DNA of 64,000 bases from Kosakonia oryzendophytica (GCF_900094925.1 NZ_FMAY01000006.1:265328-329327), one strand, 5' to 3'. Counted from the first letter of the stretch, positions 44,142 through 56,644 are shown. Notes: generated by a model not told the origin, from the letters alone. Numbers and translations are program-made.

Positions 44142-44168
44142 AAAATGCCCGGTCAGACCGGGCATTTT
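44142..44168. terminator. Bidirectional terminator between malQ and gntT
   Basis: AAAATGCCCGGT (44142-44153) is exactly inverse to ACCGGGCATTTT (44157-44168), loop CAG. A run on one side and T run on the other make it usable in both directions, fitting two convergent genes. Confidence 0.9.
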
Positions 44169-44196
44169 CATCTTGTCAGGAGGGACCTGCGTTTTA

Positions 44197-45513
44197 TCAG
44201 ACCACCATTCCCAGCAGCAAGCATCCTACCAGGCCGCACACGGAGATAATGGTTTCCAGCGCGGACCAGGAACGCATGGTCTCACCGATAGTCAGGTTGA
44301 AATACTCTTTGAACAACCAGAAACCCGGATCGTTCACATGGGAGAAGATCACGCTACCGGAGCCCACGGCAATCACCATCAATTCCGGGCTTACCCCGGT
44401 GGTGGCAATCAGCGGCGCGGCAATACCGCCTGCGGTGATCGCCGCCACGGTTGCAGATCCGAGCGCAATACGCAGGACGGCAGCGATAGACCACGCCATA
44501 AACAGCGGAGAGAGGTTGGTGGAGTGCATCATGGCGGCAATGTATTTATCCACGCCGCTATCGACCAGAACCTGCTTGAACGCGCCGCCGCCGCCGATGA
44601 TCAGCAGCATCATGGCGATGATTTTGATAGAGCTGGTCAGGGTGTCGTTAATGTCGTCCATTGAACGACCACGGTTCAGGCCAAAGGTGAAGACCGCAAT
44701 CAGGACGGCGATCATCGTTGCCATCACCGGGTCGCCAAAGAACTCGGCATACGGAAGGATAGCGTGACCTTTCGGCAGCACCATCTCCGCTACCGCGCGC
44801 AACGCCATCAGGATCACCGGTACCAGAGAGGTCCAGACGCTGACGCCAAAGCCTGGCATCTCTTCTTCGGTAAAGGTTTTGGTGTTGTACAGACCTTCAG
44901 GAATCGGCTTATCAATGCTTTTCAGGAAGCGCGCATATACCGGGCCTGCGAGGATCACCGTCGGGATACCGAGCAGCGTACCGTAAAGCAGGGTTTTCCC
45001 CATGTCCGCATGGAAAATGGTGGCAATGGCGGTCGGACCTGGGTGCGGTGGCAGGAAACCATGCGTGACGGACAGCGCAGCGGCCATGGGCACACCGATA
45101 TAGAGCAGCGGAATACGTGCAGACGCGGCAATCGTGAACACCAGCGGCAGCAACAGTACAAAGCCCACTTCATAGAACAGGGCGAAACCGACGGTAAAAC
45201 CGGTTAACACCACGGCCCACTGAATGTGTTTACGGCCGAATTTCTCAATGAGCGTCGTGGCAATGCGCTGCGCGCCGCCGCAATCCGCCAGCAGTTTACC
45301 CAGCATGGCGCCGAAGCCCATGATCAGCGCAAGACTACCCAGCGTTCCACCGACTCCGGCTTTAATGGATTTGATCACCGCGTCCAACGGCATGCCCTGC
45401 ATCATCCCGACGGCGAGCGCCACCAGGATCAGGGCAATAAACCCGTTGAGTTTAAAACGGATCATTAACAGCAATAAAAGGGCGACACCGATAGCGACAA
45501 TGACTAATGGCAT
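44197..45513 (-). CDS. gntT: GntT, high-affinity gluconate permease
   Basis: 438-residue GntP-family proton symporter, same length as E. coli GntT, with about 12 to 14 membrane spans. Motifs include GFGAMLGKLLADCGGAQRIA, FALFYEVGFVLLLPL, HGFLPPHPGPTAIA, GGGGAFKQVLVDSGV and SGSVIFSHVNDPGFWL. The HPGP motif is absent in GntU (LPGPAP), a useful difference between the two paralogs. Two GntR operators lie upstream. Confidence 0.97.
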   Translation of the reverse strand: MPLVIVAIGVALLLLLMIRFKLNGFIALILVALAVGMMQGMPLDAVIKSIKAGVGGTLGSLALIMGFGAMLGKLLADCGGAQRIATTLIEKFGRKHIQWAVVLTGFTVGFALFYEVGFVLLLPLVFTIAASARIPLLYIGVPMAAALSVTHGFLPPHPGPTAIATIFHADMGKTLLYGTLLGIPTVILAGPVYARFLKSIDKPIPEGLYNTKTFTEEEMPGFGVSVWTSLVPVILMALRAVAEMVLPKGHAILPYAEFFGDPVMATMIAVLIAVFTFGLNRGRSMDDINDTLTSSIKIIAMMLLIIGGGGAFKQVLVDSGVDKYIAAMMHSTNLSPLFMAWSIAAVLRIALGSATVAAITAGGIAAPLIATTGVSPELMVIAVGSGSVIFSHVNDPGFWLFKEYFNLTIGETMRSWSALETIISVCGLVGCLLLGMVV

Positions 45514-45673
45514 GATTTACCTGGCCTTTAATTTGTTATGGGTAACGTCATTCTTTTTTGGCAGTCCCTTAATGCTCCAGGGTACGAAACAGCGGGCTGC
45601 CGCACCGTTACGGCTTACATCCATAACTCAAAATTGTAGCTGGATGTTGTTGTCTTGTGGGTGCTGACTGAAA

Positions 45674-45807
45674 TGATACGGGTAACATCTATGGGAAGAG
45701 AATCACCAGGCGGATCTAAATGTGAGAACTGAGACATCCGTCATATTAACGCGAGTAAACTAACCACAATGAAAAAGCGATCTGTGATGACAAGGATACG
45801 GGTAACA
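45674..45807 (-). promoter_or_regulatory. Two GntR operators upstream of gntT
   Basis: TGATACGGGTAACA (45674-45687) and GGATACGGGTAACA (45794-45807) share 13 of 14 bases and match the GntR operator pattern. They are 120 bases apart centre to centre, 168 and 288 bases from the gntT start, with the promoter expected near the closer one. Paired distant operators allow repression by DNA looping, as described for E. coli gntT. TGTGATGAC at 45783 could be half of a CRP site. Confidence 0.75.
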
Positions 45808-45840
45808 GCGAGGGGTATATGACTTAACCGGGGAGGCATC

Positions 45841-45898
45841 GCCAGATGGCGGGGGACGGGCATCTGGCGCAAGACCCGGTAAGCGAAGCGCCACCGGG
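45841..45898. repeat. REP-type palindromes between gntT and nfuA
   Basis: GCCAGATG (45841-45848) pairs with CATCTGGC (45861-45868). CCCGGT and ACCGGG flank GGCGCTTCGCTT-like sequence in 45875-45898. Read on the minus strand, GCCCGGTGGCGCTTCGCTTA is the usual enterobacterial REP form. It lies after the nfuA stop (which is at 45925). Confidence 0.8.
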
Positions 45899-45924
45899 CC
45901 TGTATGCGACAACGGGAGTAAGGC

Positions 45925-46500
45925 TTAGTAGTAGGAGTGCTCGCCGCGTTGGTGCTCGGTCAGATCGCGCACGCCTTTCAGTTCCGGGAATTCGGTCAGC
46001 AGCTGCTTCTCGATCCCCTCTTTCAGCGTGACGTCGACCATAGAACAACCGTTACAGCCGCCGCCAAATTGCAAAATGGCGTAGCCTTCATCGGTGATTT
46101 CCATCAGCGATACACGGCCGCCGTGGCCGGCGAGTTGAGGATTAATTTGCGACTGCAGCAGATACTCCACGCGTTCCATCAGCGGGGCGTCGTCAGAGAC
46201 CTTACGCATTTTTGCATTCGGCGCTTTCAGCGTGAGCTGGGAACCCAACTGGTCGGTAACAAAATCGATTTCCGCATCTTCCAGATACGGCGCGCTCAGT
46301 TCGTCGACGTAGGCGATCAACTGCTCAAATTTCAGTGCGGTGTCGCTTGCTTCAACCGCGTCCGGTGGGCAATAGGAGACGCCGCACTCGGCGTTTGGCG
46401 TACCCGGGTTAATCACAAATACGCGGATTTGTGTCCCTTCTTCCTGATTTGCCAGCAGTTTAACAAAATGCGCCTGGGCTGCGTCGGAGATACGGATCAT
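45925..46500 (-). CDS. nfuA: NfuA, iron-sulfur cluster carrier
   Basis: 191 residues, same length as E. coli NfuA. N-terminal degenerate A-type domain (residues about 1-95, [19 protein letters not shown]) and C-terminal Nfu domain with the cluster-binding CXXC in [14 protein letters not shown] (Cys149, Cys152). It delivers 4Fe-4S clusters to targets such as aconitase and lipoate synthase, mostly under oxidative or iron stress. It follows gntX on the same strand by 58 bases but has its own promoter with an IscR site. Confidence 0.97.
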   Translation of the reverse strand: MIRISDAAQAHFVKLLANQEEGTQIRVFVINPGTPNAECGVSYCPPDAVEASDTALKFEQLIAYVDELSAPYLEDAEIDFVTDQLGSQLTLKAPNAKMRKVSDDAPLMERVEYLLQSQINPQLAGHGGRVSLMEITDEGYAILQFGGGCNGCSMVDVTLKEGIEKQLLTEFPELKGVRDLTEHQRGEHSYY

Positions 46501-46512
46501 AGCAATGGCCTA

Positions 46513-46564
46513 ATAGTTGACTATTTTACTTGGTTATAATACGCCCATCATCGAGGGTCTACAA
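46513..46564 (-). promoter_or_regulatory. nfuA promoter with IscR type 1 site
   Basis: On the minus strand, -35 TTGTAG (plus 46559-46564) and -10 TATTAT (plus 46536-46541) are 17 bases apart. The -35 overlaps the gntX stop. A 25-base sequence starting in the -10 (plus 46513-46537; minus strand begins ATAACC and ends AACTAT) agrees at 22 of 25 positions with the IscR type 1 motif ATASYYGACTRWWWYAGTC-RRSTAT. E. coli nfuA is a known IscR type 1 target, so cluster-bound IscR should repress here. Confidence 0.75.
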
Positions 46565-47242
46565 GGTTCGACACAGGCACCATACCTGAACAGTCGCTGC
46601 GCCGCTGCGTAAAAGCAGGCGGGTGATTTCTGCAACAGTACTGCCGGTCGTGACGACATCATCCACCACGACGATATGGAGACCAGCGACCGGCAATTCA
46701 AGTCGGAAGGCGTTTTTCAGGTTCTGTTTGCGCAAACGAGCGCTGAGATGATGCTGAACCGGCGTTGCTCGCAGGCGGCGCAGCGCGGCGCGTGGAGCGC
46801 TGCATTGTAACCAATGCGCCAGCTTCTGACATAACAGATCGCTTTGATTAAAGCCTCTGCGCCACTGGCGACGGGTATGCAGTGGCACGCTGAGGATCAT
46901 ATCGGGTTTTGCCGGATTCCGGGTCGGGTGCGCGGTACGTACGGCTAATAACAGCAGCCGGGACAGCGCATTAGCTGCTTCCGGACGCGGTGCAAACTTA
47001 AACTGATGCAGTAGCGTACTGAGCGGTGGTGCATAATCACTGACGGCGATAAGCCGCTGCCAGGGTGGCGGTTTTTGCAGGCAACGCCCACAGTGAATAT
47101 CGTCGCGGGCGGCAGGTAAACCGCACAAAGGGCAAACGCTGCCACGCCTGAGGATGACACGCGCGCACAACGAACAGATTCCCCAGTGGCTGCATGCGAG
47201 CGGCATCCGGCATAGCCAGCATAACCCCGGCGCTGTTAGCAT
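46559..47242 (-). CDS. gntX: GntX (ComF-like), DNA utilisation phosphoribosyltransferase family
   Basis: 227-residue protein of the ComF/GntX family. An N-terminal zinc-ribbon region has paired cysteines (CWLCRMPL, CPLCGLPA, CGRCLQKPP), and the C-terminal part is a type I phosphoribosyltransferase fold with the PRPP loop VVVDDVVTTGSTVAE near residue 195. E. coli GntX is needed for use of DNA as carbon source. The old gluconate name has no mechanistic support. Divergent from bioH with 38 bases between starts. Confidence 0.93.
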   Translation of the reverse strand: MLTAPGLCWLCRMPLACSHWGICSLCARVILRRGSVCPLCGLPAARDDIHCGRCLQKPPPWQRLIAVSDYAPPLSTLLHQFKFAPRPEAANALSRLLLLAVRTAHPTRNPAKPDMILSVPLHTRRQWRRGFNQSDLLCQKLAHWLQCSAPRAALRRLRATPVQHHLSARLRKQNLKNAFRLELPVAGLHIVVVDDVVTTGSTVAEITRLLLRSGAATVQVWCLCRTL

Positions 47243-47280
47243 ATTGCACCTCCCTGTGTGAAAAAAGAGAACGATAACTG

Positions 47281-48051
47281 ATGAGTGACATCTGGTGGCA
47301 AACCAAAGGCGAAGGAGATTGTCATCTTGTGCTGCTGCACGGATGGGGACTGAATGCGCAAGTCTGGGATTGCATCACCCCGGAATTGAGTACGCACTTT
47401 ACCCTGCATCTGGTGGATTTGCCGGGCTACGGCAGGAGCCGTGGTTTTACTGCGTTAACACTGCGGCAAATGACGGACCTCATATTGTCTCAGGCACCGG
47501 AAAAAGCGGTATGGCTTGGCTGGAGTCTCGGCGGGCTGGTGGCAAGCCAGGCAGCGTTACTGGCTCCTGAACGCGTTAATGCACTGGTCACGGTAGCCTC
47601 GTCGCCCTGTTTTAGCGCGCAGGATGACTGGGCCGGGATCAAGCCCGATGTGCTGGCGGGGTTTCAGCACCAACTCAGTGAAGATTTCCAGCGCACCGTC
47701 GAACGTTTTCTGGCGCTACAAACACTGGGAACGGAAACGGCAAAGCAGGATGCCCGATTGTTGAAAAGCGCGGTGCTGTCGCTGGATATGCCATCGGCAG
47801 AGGTGTTGAATGGTGGACTGGAGATCCTGAAAACGGTGGATTTGCGTGAGGTGTTAACGGGGCTGTCCATGCCGTTTTTGCGTTTGTATGGCCGGCTTGA
47901 TGGGCTGGTGCCGCGCAAAATCGTCCCGCTGCTGGATGAGATGTGGCCGGAGAGTGAATCAGTGATCTTCCCGAAAGCCGCGCATGCGCCGTTTATCTCA
48001 CATCCTGATGCTTTTTGTGACACGCTGGTGGCGCTTAAATCGCGGCTTTAA
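47281..48051 (+). CDS. bioH: BioH, pimeloyl-[ACP] methyl ester carboxylesterase
   Basis: 256-residue alpha/beta hydrolase that removes the methyl group from pimeloyl-ACP methyl ester and ends the early phase of biotin synthesis. The nucleophile elbow GWSLGG has Ser82. Asp207 is in RLDGLVPRK and His235 in [11 protein letters not shown], by E. coli numbering. The oxyanion motif HGWGLN is at residues 20-25. Isolated from the bio operon, as in E. coli. Confidence 0.96.
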   Translation: MSDIWWQTKGEGDCHLVLLHGWGLNAQVWDCITPELSTHFTLHLVDLPGYGRSRGFTALTLRQMTDLILSQAPEKAVWLGWSLGGLVASQAALLAPERVNALVTVASSPCFSAQDDWAGIKPDVLAGFQHQLSEDFQRTVERFLALQTLGTETAKQDARLLKSAVLSLDMPSAEVLNGGLEILKTVDLREVLTGLSMPFLRLYGRLDGLVPRKIVPLLDEMWPESESVIFPKAAHAPFISHPDAFCDTLVALKSRL

Positions 48052-48079
48052 GCTCCTCCCATCGGGGAGGAGGGTGCCA

Positions 48080-48319
48080 TTATCGCAACGCCCACCACTC
48101 GCGTGAGCAGGCGTCTTTCCCGTCCGGGCAGTGTTTACAGCTACCGGTCAAACACCCGGTAGCCTCTTCCTGAATGCGAACCGCTTTGCCCATGGCCTCC
48201 ATGCGCGCGAGCATGGCATCGATCAGCGCTCGCGGCGTGTGCAGTGTCGCGCTGAGCTGGCTGGCTTCCATTCGCCCGCGCAAGGCCAGTAAATCCCGTA
48301 CGTCAATTAACGATGCCAT
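48080..48319 (-). CDS. feoC: FeoC, ferrous iron transport accessory protein
   Basis: 79-residue winged-helix protein ([20 protein letters not shown]) ending in a cysteine cluster [17 protein letters not shown], which in Klebsiella FeoC binds an iron-sulfur cluster and protects FeoB. One residue longer than E. coli FeoC. MASLI was chosen as start; adjacent ATG at 48322 would add one methionine. It begins 11 bases after the feoB stop, as last gene of feoABC. Confidence 0.94.
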   Translation of the reverse strand: MASLIDVRDLLALRGRMEASQLSATLHTPRALIDAMLARMEAMGKAVRIQEEATGCLTGSCKHCPDGKDACSREWWALR

Positions 48320-48330
48320 CATGTCGCTCC

Positions 48331-50649
48331 TTAGTGGCAGTCGCCCGCCGGGCTGTCGCAGCAACTGGCGACGGTTTTGCGTGTTGCCAGCAGGTTGACG
48401 TTCACCCGGCTTCTGGCACGGCGCAGCGCGCCAATGACCACAACGTTGAACAGGAGCACCGCCAGAATGCAGGTCAGACTGTAAACCGGGTGCTGGTTAA
48501 ACGTCACCGTCTGGTAGAACAGGGTCGACAGCGAGTAGGCGATGTTCAGTCCCCATAATACCGAGAACCCCATCCAGCCACGGCTGGATTCACGGGCGAT
48601 AGCGCCCATTGCCGTGATGCAGGGAACGTAAAGCAACACAAAAATCAGGTAGCTGTAAGCGGCTGCCGCACTGCCGAATTTCTCACTCATCACGCCCATT
48701 GTACCGGTGGCCATCTCACCCTCGCCTTTGCTGGCTTCAATCGGGTTGGCCAGCACGCTCAGACTGAACGTGTCTTGCAGGCTTTTCCAGGTTTCGCTCA
48801 GCGCTGCCGCTAACTCGCCCGTCAGGCTGAATTCCGCCGGATTAAACGCCGCTTCCTGAATATTTTCGGCGGTGTAGAGCGTATTCAGCGTACCCACCAC
48901 CACTTCTTTTGCCATCGCGCCGGTGAACAGCCCGACCGTCGCTTGCCAGTGATCGCCATGCACGCCAATCGGCTCTAACAGGGGAGTGAAGACGCGGCTA
49001 ATGGAAGCCAACGCCGACTCGTCGATTTTGTCGACGGTGCGGCCATCCAGCGAGAAGCTGTTCATCGCGCTCAGGAAAATACTGACCACGATAATCACTT
49101 TACCGGCACGGATAACAAAACCTTTCAGACGTTGCCAGGTTTGCAGCAGCAGGCTTTTCAGGTGAGGTACATGATAAACCGGCAGCTCCATAACGAACGG
49201 AGTCGCTTCACCGCGCAGCAGAGTGAACTTCAGCATCAGCCCGGTCAGAATAGCCATTACAATGCCAAGCACATACAGTGAGAAGACCGTCACCGCGCCT
49301 TGCTGACCAAAGAAAGCCGCAGCAAAGACGGCAAAGATCGCCAGACGCGCACCGCAGGACATAAACGGCGCCATCATCATGGTGATCAACCGTTCACGCG
49401 GTGCATCGAGCGTACGCGCACCCATCACCGATGGCACGTTGCAGCCAAAGCCCACAATCAACGGCACAAAGGATTTACCCGGCAATCCCAGCGATTGCAT
49501 CAGGCGATCCATCACAAAGGCGGCGCGCGCCATATACCCGGAGTCTTCTAGGAAAGACATAAACAGGTACATCATGCCAAGCTGGGGAACCAGCGGCAGT
49601 ACGGTATTCACCCCACCGCCCAGCCCCTGAGCAAGGAACACGGTTAGCCATGCCGGGAAGTGCAGCGTATAACCCAGCCACTGAATGCCATGCACGAAAA
49701 CTGCCACTGAACCGGCATCAAAAATAGGTGCGAACGCGCCACCGATATTAATGGCGAACAGGAACATCAGGTACATCACGAACAGGAAGACAGGCAGGCC
49801 CAAAAAGCGGTTCAGGATCACGCGGTCGACCGCGGCCGTGAACTGGCTGGGCTCGGCAGTCAGCGTGTTGCTCACCGCGTCGCAAATGGCGGCGATGGAT
49901 TGATAACGTGCATCGGCAATATGCAGTGCCGGGTCATCCATTTCGGCCTGCAAACGAGACAGGCTGGTATCCAGGTGCTGGGCGCTGATGCCTGAATTGG
50001 CGCGGCTGTAGATATCGCCCTCCAGCATTTGCAGCCCCATCCAACGGCGTTGCTGCCACGGCGTCTCGTCACCCATCAAATGCGCCAGCGCGTCAGCTTC
50101 TCGTGCGAGTGGTTGAGCGTAATGCACCAGTTCAACGCTGTCGTTAGCCTGATGACGGTCGATCGCCAGCTTAAGGGCTTCTATGCCGCGGCCCCGTGTG
50201 GAAACCAGTGGGATTACCGGGCAACCAAGGCGCGCAGCAAGGGCATCGACATCAATGCGTACTTTCTGCTTTTCGGCGATATCAAGCATATTCAGCGCGA
50301 TAATGCAGGGAATGCCGAGTTCCAGCAGTTGTAAGGTCAGGTAGAGGTTGCGCTCCAGGTTGGAGGCATCTACCACGTTAATCAGCAAGTCTGCGTCGCC
50401 GCTCAGAATGTAGTGGCAGGCAATCTGTTCATCCAGTGAGGTTTGCGCAGAAATGGTGGTCAGGGAGTAAGTACCAGGAAGGTCGACCAGCGTAACCTGT
50501 TTATCTGTGGTGGTGAATGAACCCTCTTTGCGTTCAACGGTAACGCCAGCCCAGTTACCTACACGCTGGCGCGCACCGGTTAACTGATTGAATAATGTCG
50601 TCTTGCCTGAATTAGGATTACCAATTAAGCCAATGGTTATTTTTTTCAT
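48331..50649 (-). CDS. feoB: FeoB, ferrous iron transporter with G domain
   Basis: 772-residue inner-membrane Fe2+ permease. The N-terminal G domain has G1 GNPNSGKTT (residues 10-18), G3 DLPGTYSL, G4 NMLD; a helical GDI domain follows to about 270. Two Gate motifs with conserved cysteines are seen in [15 protein letters not shown] and [13 protein letters not shown]; the C-terminus is basic with cysteines ([12 protein letters not shown]). One residue shorter than E. coli FeoB. Confidence 0.97.
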   Translation of the reverse strand: MKKITIGLIGNPNSGKTTLFNQLTGARQRVGNWAGVTVERKEGSFTTTDKQVTLVDLPGTYSLTTISAQTSLDEQIACHYILSGDADLLINVVDASNLERNLYLTLQLLELGIPCIIALNMLDIAEKQKVRIDVDALAARLGCPVIPLVSTRGRGIEALKLAIDRHQANDSVELVHYAQPLAREADALAHLMGDETPWQQRRWMGLQMLEGDIYSRANSGISAQHLDTSLSRLQAEMDDPALHIADARYQSIAAICDAVSNTLTAEPSQFTAAVDRVILNRFLGLPVFLFVMYLMFLFAINIGGAFAPIFDAGSVAVFVHGIQWLGYTLHFPAWLTVFLAQGLGGGVNTVLPLVPQLGMMYLFMSFLEDSGYMARAAFVMDRLMQSLGLPGKSFVPLIVGFGCNVPSVMGARTLDAPRERLITMMMAPFMSCGARLAIFAVFAAAFFGQQGAVTVFSLYVLGIVMAILTGLMLKFTLLRGEATPFVMELPVYHVPHLKSLLLQTWQRLKGFVIRAGKVIIVVSIFLSAMNSFSLDGRTVDKIDESALASISRVFTPLLEPIGVHGDHWQATVGLFTGAMAKEVVVGTLNTLYTAENIQEAAFNPAEFSLTGELAAALSETWKSLQDTFSLSVLANPIEASKGEGEMATGTMGVMSEKFGSAAAAYSYLIFVLLYVPCITAMGAIARESSRGWMGFSVLWGLNIAYSLSTLFYQTVTFNQHPVYSLTCILAVLLFNVVVIGALRRARSRVNVNLLATRKTVASCCDSPAGDCH

Positions 50650-50679
50650 TTTACGTAACTCTCTGTAACGGCTGAACCA

Positions 50680-50907
50680 TTAACGTGAAACTGCTTCCAG
50701 CTCAAGGAAGGCGAGATCTTTTTTTCGTAACACCAAATTAACGCGTCGGGTTTCGATATGAATGGGATCGCCTAACGGTGCCACACGTACCACATTAAAA
50801 GAGGAACCGGGCAACATGCCTAAAGAGAGGAGTTTTTGCCGCCATGCCGGGCTAATTTCTTGTGAAAAGCCGGTAATTTTCCACGCGCTGTCAGGAGAGA
50901 ATTGCAT
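50680..50907 (-). CDS. feoA: FeoA, small SH3-like ferrous iron transport protein
   Basis: 75-residue cytoplasmic protein with the FeoA fold: [20 protein letters not shown] at the start and [24 protein letters not shown] at the end. It assists FeoB. The feoB start follows after 30 bases. It opens the feoABC operon. Confidence 0.95.
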   Translation of the reverse strand: MQFSPDSAWKITGFSQEISPAWRQKLLSLGMLPGSSFNVVRVAPLGDPIHIETRRVNLVLRKKDLAFLELEAVSR

Positions 50908-51015
50908 AGAACCTACTTATGTACGCTGTGAACCAATATTTATCATGCGTCGTGCGGGCGCATGGCATCCGGTAAAGGGCCAATGAAAAAAGAGAAATAC
51001 TCAACATGGCACAAT

Positions 51016-51105
51016 GATAATGAGAATAGTTTTTATCATCAATCATAAAAATGCGCTGGCAGGCAGTCGAATATATTAATTTGGGCCTGTTTTGACGTAG
51101 CTCAA
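51016..51105 (-). promoter_or_regulatory. feo control region: Fur box and FNR-like site
   Basis: GATAATGAGAATAGTTTTT (51016-51034) matches the Fur box in the left half well and the right half partly. TTGACGTAGCTCAA (51092-51105) differs from the FNR consensus TTGAT-N4-ATCAA by one base in each half. In E. coli feo is activated by FNR without oxygen and repressed by Fur with iron. The rest of the 507-base gap between feoA and tex is AT-rich, without a gene I can support. Confidence 0.65.
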
Positions 51106-51371
51106 CATTTTGTTGTGTTATCCATTTCGTGCTGCATTGGATAAAGAGAAACACAAAAAGATCGTTAATGGCATTTTTCAGACTTAAGCGTTTATTAAGA
51201 ATGGAAAGTGGATAACGTAAATAAGGCGCAGATACAGGGCATTAAGCGAGCTAATTATAGATAGGGTTGATTAATATTTTTGAACGCTAATTAGCATGTA
51301 AAATAATGCGTTAGTTTTATTTCGTCGAATAACGGTGCGGATCAATACTTATATTTTCGAATAGTTTGAGG

Positions 51372-51405
51372 AAAAATAGCCCTTCTCTTGTTCCGGAAGG
51401 GCTAT
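51372..51405 (-). terminator. tex terminator
   Basis: ATAGCCCTT (51376-51384) is inverse to AAGGGCTAT (51397-51405). The minus strand has a T tract (plus 51372-51376). It begins 10 bases after the tex stop. Confidence 0.85.
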
Positions 51406-51414
51406 CGTTGACGT

Positions 51415-53757
51415 TTAGCGTTTCTTACCCATTGCTGCCGCTAACGCATCCATCATTGCGCTGTTGCCGCTGGGTTGTGCATCGCGGCCGCGCGGGGCTT
51501 TCGCCGGGCGCGCATTGTTGCGGCCTGCATCGCGGTTGCCCCCGTTGCTGTTGCCATTACCGCGACGGGTGGTGCTGTCGCCGGGTTGCTCATCCAGACG
51601 CATGGTCAGCGCGATGCGTTTGCGCGGGAGATCCACTTCAAGCACCTTCACTTTGACGATATCGCCTGCTTTGACCACCGTATGTGGATCTTCAACGAAC
51701 TTGTCCGCCAGCGAAGAGATATGGACCAGGCCATCCTGATGCACGCCGATGTCAACGAACGCACCGAAGTTAGTGACGTTGGTGACCGCACCTTCCAGCA
51801 CCATGCCGGGCAGCAGGTCGTTGAGGGTTTCAACGCCTTCAGCAAAGGTCGCGGTTTTGAACTCCGGACGCGGGTCGCGACCCGGTTTCTCCAGCTCTTT
51901 GATAATGTCCGTCACCGTTGGCACACCGAAGCGCTCATCGGTAAATTCAGCGGCATTCAGTTTGCGCAGTTCGCTGCTGTTGCCCATCAAATCGCGCAGG
52001 GATTGCGCGGTTGCCGCCAGAATACGCTCCACCACCGGGTACGTTTCCGGGTGGACCGTTGAGGCATCGAGCGGGTTGTCGCCGTGGTTGATACGCAGGA
52101 AACCTGCACACTGTTCAAAGGCTTTCGGCCCAAGACGGCTAACTTTGAGTAACTGCTGGCGATTCTGGAACTGACCATTTTCATCACGCCAGGTGACGAT
52201 ATTCTGCGCCATCATGCGGGTCAGGCCCGCCACGCGTGTTAGCAGCGGAACAGAGGCGGTATTCAGGTCAACGCCGACGGCGTTCACGCAGTCTTCGACG
52301 ACCGCATCCAGCTTACGTGCTAACTGCGTCTGGCTGACATCGTGCTGATATTGGCCGACGCCGATGGATTTGGGATCAATTTTCACCAGCTCAGCCAGGG
52401 GATCCTGTAAACGGCGGGCAATAGAGACTGCACCGCGCAGGGAAACGTCGAGATCCGGGAACTCCAGCGCTGCAAGCTCAGATGCGGAGTAGACCGATGC
52501 GCCTGCTTCACTGACGATCACTTTTTGCGCAGTGACTTTCGGGAACTGTTTTTGCACATCGAGATAGAAACGTTCTGTTTCGCGGGACGCGGTGCCGTTA
52601 CCGATGGCGACCAGCTCAACGTTATGCTTCTCACACAGTGTCGCCACGGCAACCGCCGCTTTCGCAGCCTGGCCGGTATGCGGATAAATGGTGTCGGTCG
52701 CCACCAGTTTGCCGGTGCTATCCACGACCGCGACTTTTACGCCGGTACGCAGACCCGGATCGAGTCCCATGGTGGCGCGCAGTCCTGCCGGTGCGGCCAT
52801 CAACAGATCGTGCAGGTTGCGGGCAAAAACGTTAATCGCTTCATCTTCTGCGCGTTCACGCACCGTGCCCATCAGCTCGGTTTCCAGATGCATTAACACT
52901 TTGATGCGCCAGGTCCAGCTCACCACGCCTTTGCGCCAGCTATCTGCCGGGGCATTGTTAAGACGCAGGCCGAGATGATCGATAATGATCTGCTCGCAGT
53001 GGCTCTCTTTTGGCGGCTCGTCAAATTGCGGGTCGGCATTCAGCGAGAGCTGAAGCACGCCTTCGTTGCGCCCACGGAACATGGCCAGTGCGCGGTGAGA
53101 CGGGGTGGTGGCAATCGGTTCATGATGATCGAAGTAGTCGCGGAATTTCGCGCCTTCTTCCTCTTTGCCACTGACGACAGTCGACACCAGATGAGCGTTT
53201 TTCCACAGATAGTCGCGCACTTTTGCCAGCAGCGCGGCATCTTCGGCGAAGCGTTCCATCAGGATATAACGTGCACCATCCAGCGCGGCTTTGCTGTCTG
53301 CGATGCCTTTCCTGGCGTCGACAAAGGTCGCGGCTAAGGTGTCCGGATCCTGTGAAGGATCGGTCCATAACGCATCGGCCAGCGGCTCCAGACCGGCTTC
53401 AATGGCAATCTGCCCGCGGGTGCGGCGTTTAGGTTTGTATGGCAGGTAGAGATCTTCGAGTTCGGTTTTGCTCAGCGTACCGTTAATGGCTTTGGCCAGT
53501 TCGTCGCTGAGTTTGCCCTGCTCGCCAATGGATTTGAGGATCGCCTGACGGCGTTCTTCCAGTTCGCGCAGGTAGACAAGACGGGTTTCGAGCTGACGCA
53601 GTTGCGTGTCGTCCAGACCGCCGGTGACCTCTTTACGATAGCGCGCGATAAACGGCACTGTGTTCCCTTCATCAAGCAGGCGAACGGCGGATTCCACCTG
53701 TTCGGCCCGGGCCTGAAGTTCACCCGCAATAATGCGGCAGAGCGAATCATTCATCAT
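51415..53757 (-). CDS. tex: Tex (YhgF), S1-domain RNA-binding transcription factor
   Basis: 780-residue Tex-family protein. The N-terminal helical part (residues 1-320), a YqgF/RNase H-like domain ([19 protein letters not shown], near 330), two helix-hairpin-helix units ([33 protein letters not shown]) and a C-terminal S1 domain ([20 protein letters not shown], about 645-720) are in family order. The tail is low complexity ([15 protein letters not shown]), seven residues longer than in E. coli. Role in transcription or RNA quality control is not fully known. Confidence 0.96.
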   Translation of the reverse strand: MMNDSLCRIIAGELQARAEQVESAVRLLDEGNTVPFIARYRKEVTGGLDDTQLRQLETRLVYLRELEERRQAILKSIGEQGKLSDELAKAINGTLSKTELEDLYLPYKPKRRTRGQIAIEAGLEPLADALWTDPSQDPDTLAATFVDARKGIADSKAALDGARYILMERFAEDAALLAKVRDYLWKNAHLVSTVVSGKEEEGAKFRDYFDHHEPIATTPSHRALAMFRGRNEGVLQLSLNADPQFDEPPKESHCEQIIIDHLGLRLNNAPADSWRKGVVSWTWRIKVLMHLETELMGTVRERAEDEAINVFARNLHDLLMAAPAGLRATMGLDPGLRTGVKVAVVDSTGKLVATDTIYPHTGQAAKAAVAVATLCEKHNVELVAIGNGTASRETERFYLDVQKQFPKVTAQKVIVSEAGASVYSASELAALEFPDLDVSLRGAVSIARRLQDPLAELVKIDPKSIGVGQYQHDVSQTQLARKLDAVVEDCVNAVGVDLNTASVPLLTRVAGLTRMMAQNIVTWRDENGQFQNRQQLLKVSRLGPKAFEQCAGFLRINHGDNPLDASTVHPETYPVVERILAATAQSLRDLMGNSSELRKLNAAEFTDERFGVPTVTDIIKELEKPGRDPRPEFKTATFAEGVETLNDLLPGMVLEGAVTNVTNFGAFVDIGVHQDGLVHISSLADKFVEDPHTVVKAGDIVKVKVLEVDLPRKRIALTMRLDEQPGDSTTRRGNGNSNGGNRDAGRNNARPAKAPRGRDAQPSGNSAMMDALAAAMGKKR

Positions 53758-53856
53758 TTTTTTATCATCTTCTGCATAAAAACAGCGTGTAGTTATACGG
53801 ACTGGCGCTGAAAATTGCCAGCCGCTATGGGTTGCTCTCGGACTGTTCCGGATGGG

Positions 53857-54330
53857 TTATTTCACATACTCAATTTCGTTAACGTACCAGGTCGCTTCGC
53901 CGCCCGGTGTCTGCACCACGGCGACATCTCCCGCTTCTTTCTTCAGCAAAGCGCGCGCCATCGGCGAGTCGATTGAGATGTAATCTTTACGACCAAAGAT
54001 CTCGTCATAACCCACGATGCGAAAACGCAGGGTTGCGCCCTCATCGTTTTCAATTTCCACCCAGGCGCCAAAGAACACTTTGCCTTCCTGCTGTGGTGAA
54101 TAATCAACAATTTTCAGGTTTTCCAGACATTTGGTGAGATAACGTACCCGGCGGTCTATCTCACGCAGGCGTTTTTTATTGTACTGGTAGTCGGCGTTTT
54201 CGCTGCGGTCGCCCAGGCTCGCGGCCCAGGTCACTTTTTTGGTGACTTCCGGGCGCTCCTCACGCCAGAGAAAATCGAGTTCCTGCTTCAGTTTGTCGTA
54301 ACCTTCACGGGTGATCAGGGGCGTTTTCAT
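53857..54330 (-). CDS. greB: GreB, transcript cleavage factor
   Basis: 157 residues, one fewer than E. coli GreB. The N-terminal coiled coil enters RNA polymerase's secondary channel; its acidic tip is in SLGDRSENADYQY (Asp and Glu about residues 41-44). The C-terminal FKBP-like domain is VGYDEIFGRKDYISIDSP. It restarts backtracked polymerase by 3' RNA cleavage. Divergent from ompR. Confidence 0.97.
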   Translation of the reverse strand: MKTPLITREGYDKLKQELDFLWREERPEVTKKVTWAASLGDRSENADYQYNKKRLREIDRRVRYLTKCLENLKIVDYSPQQEGKVFFGAWVEIENDEGATLRFRIVGYDEIFGRKDYISIDSPMARALLKKEAGDVAVVQTPGGEATWYVNEIEYVK

Positions 54331-54442
54331 GCAATTGCCTTTTCTCTGTCTCGCACATGCTTTACAAATCGTTATGTCTAAGGTGCGGATTAATCATGCT
54401 TTCTGTGATGAAATATGCATATAACTTGCTGTTAAATATGCT

Positions 54443-54471
54443 TTGTAACAATTTCGACTAGAATGTATACC
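54443..54471 (+). promoter_or_regulatory. Possible ompR promoter
   Basis: TTGTAA (54443-54448) and TATACC (54466-54471) are spaced by 17 bases, 77 bases upstream of ompR. Surrounding sequence is AT-rich, as in the E. coli ompB region with IHF sites, but I cannot place those. Confidence 0.4.
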
Positions 54472-54547
54472 AGATTTAGCTGGTCGTGAACGCGCACTTT
54501 TTTAGAATACGGATTCATAATTGTCGGAACCTTTGGGAGTATAAACA

Positions 54548-56616
<2,069 letters not shown>

Positions 56617-56620
56617 ATAA

Positions 56621-56644
56621 AAAACCCGCCAGTAGGCGGGTTTT
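56621..56644. terminator. Bidirectional terminator between envZ and pckA
   Basis: AAAACCCGCC (56621-56630) is exactly inverse to GGCGGGTTTT (56635-56644), loop AGTA. It lies between two convergent stop codons. Confidence 0.9.

Noticed and set aside
45937..46539. 200-codon plus-strand frame across nfuA
   Set aside because: Antisense shadow of nfuA; it covers the IscR site and has no features of its own.
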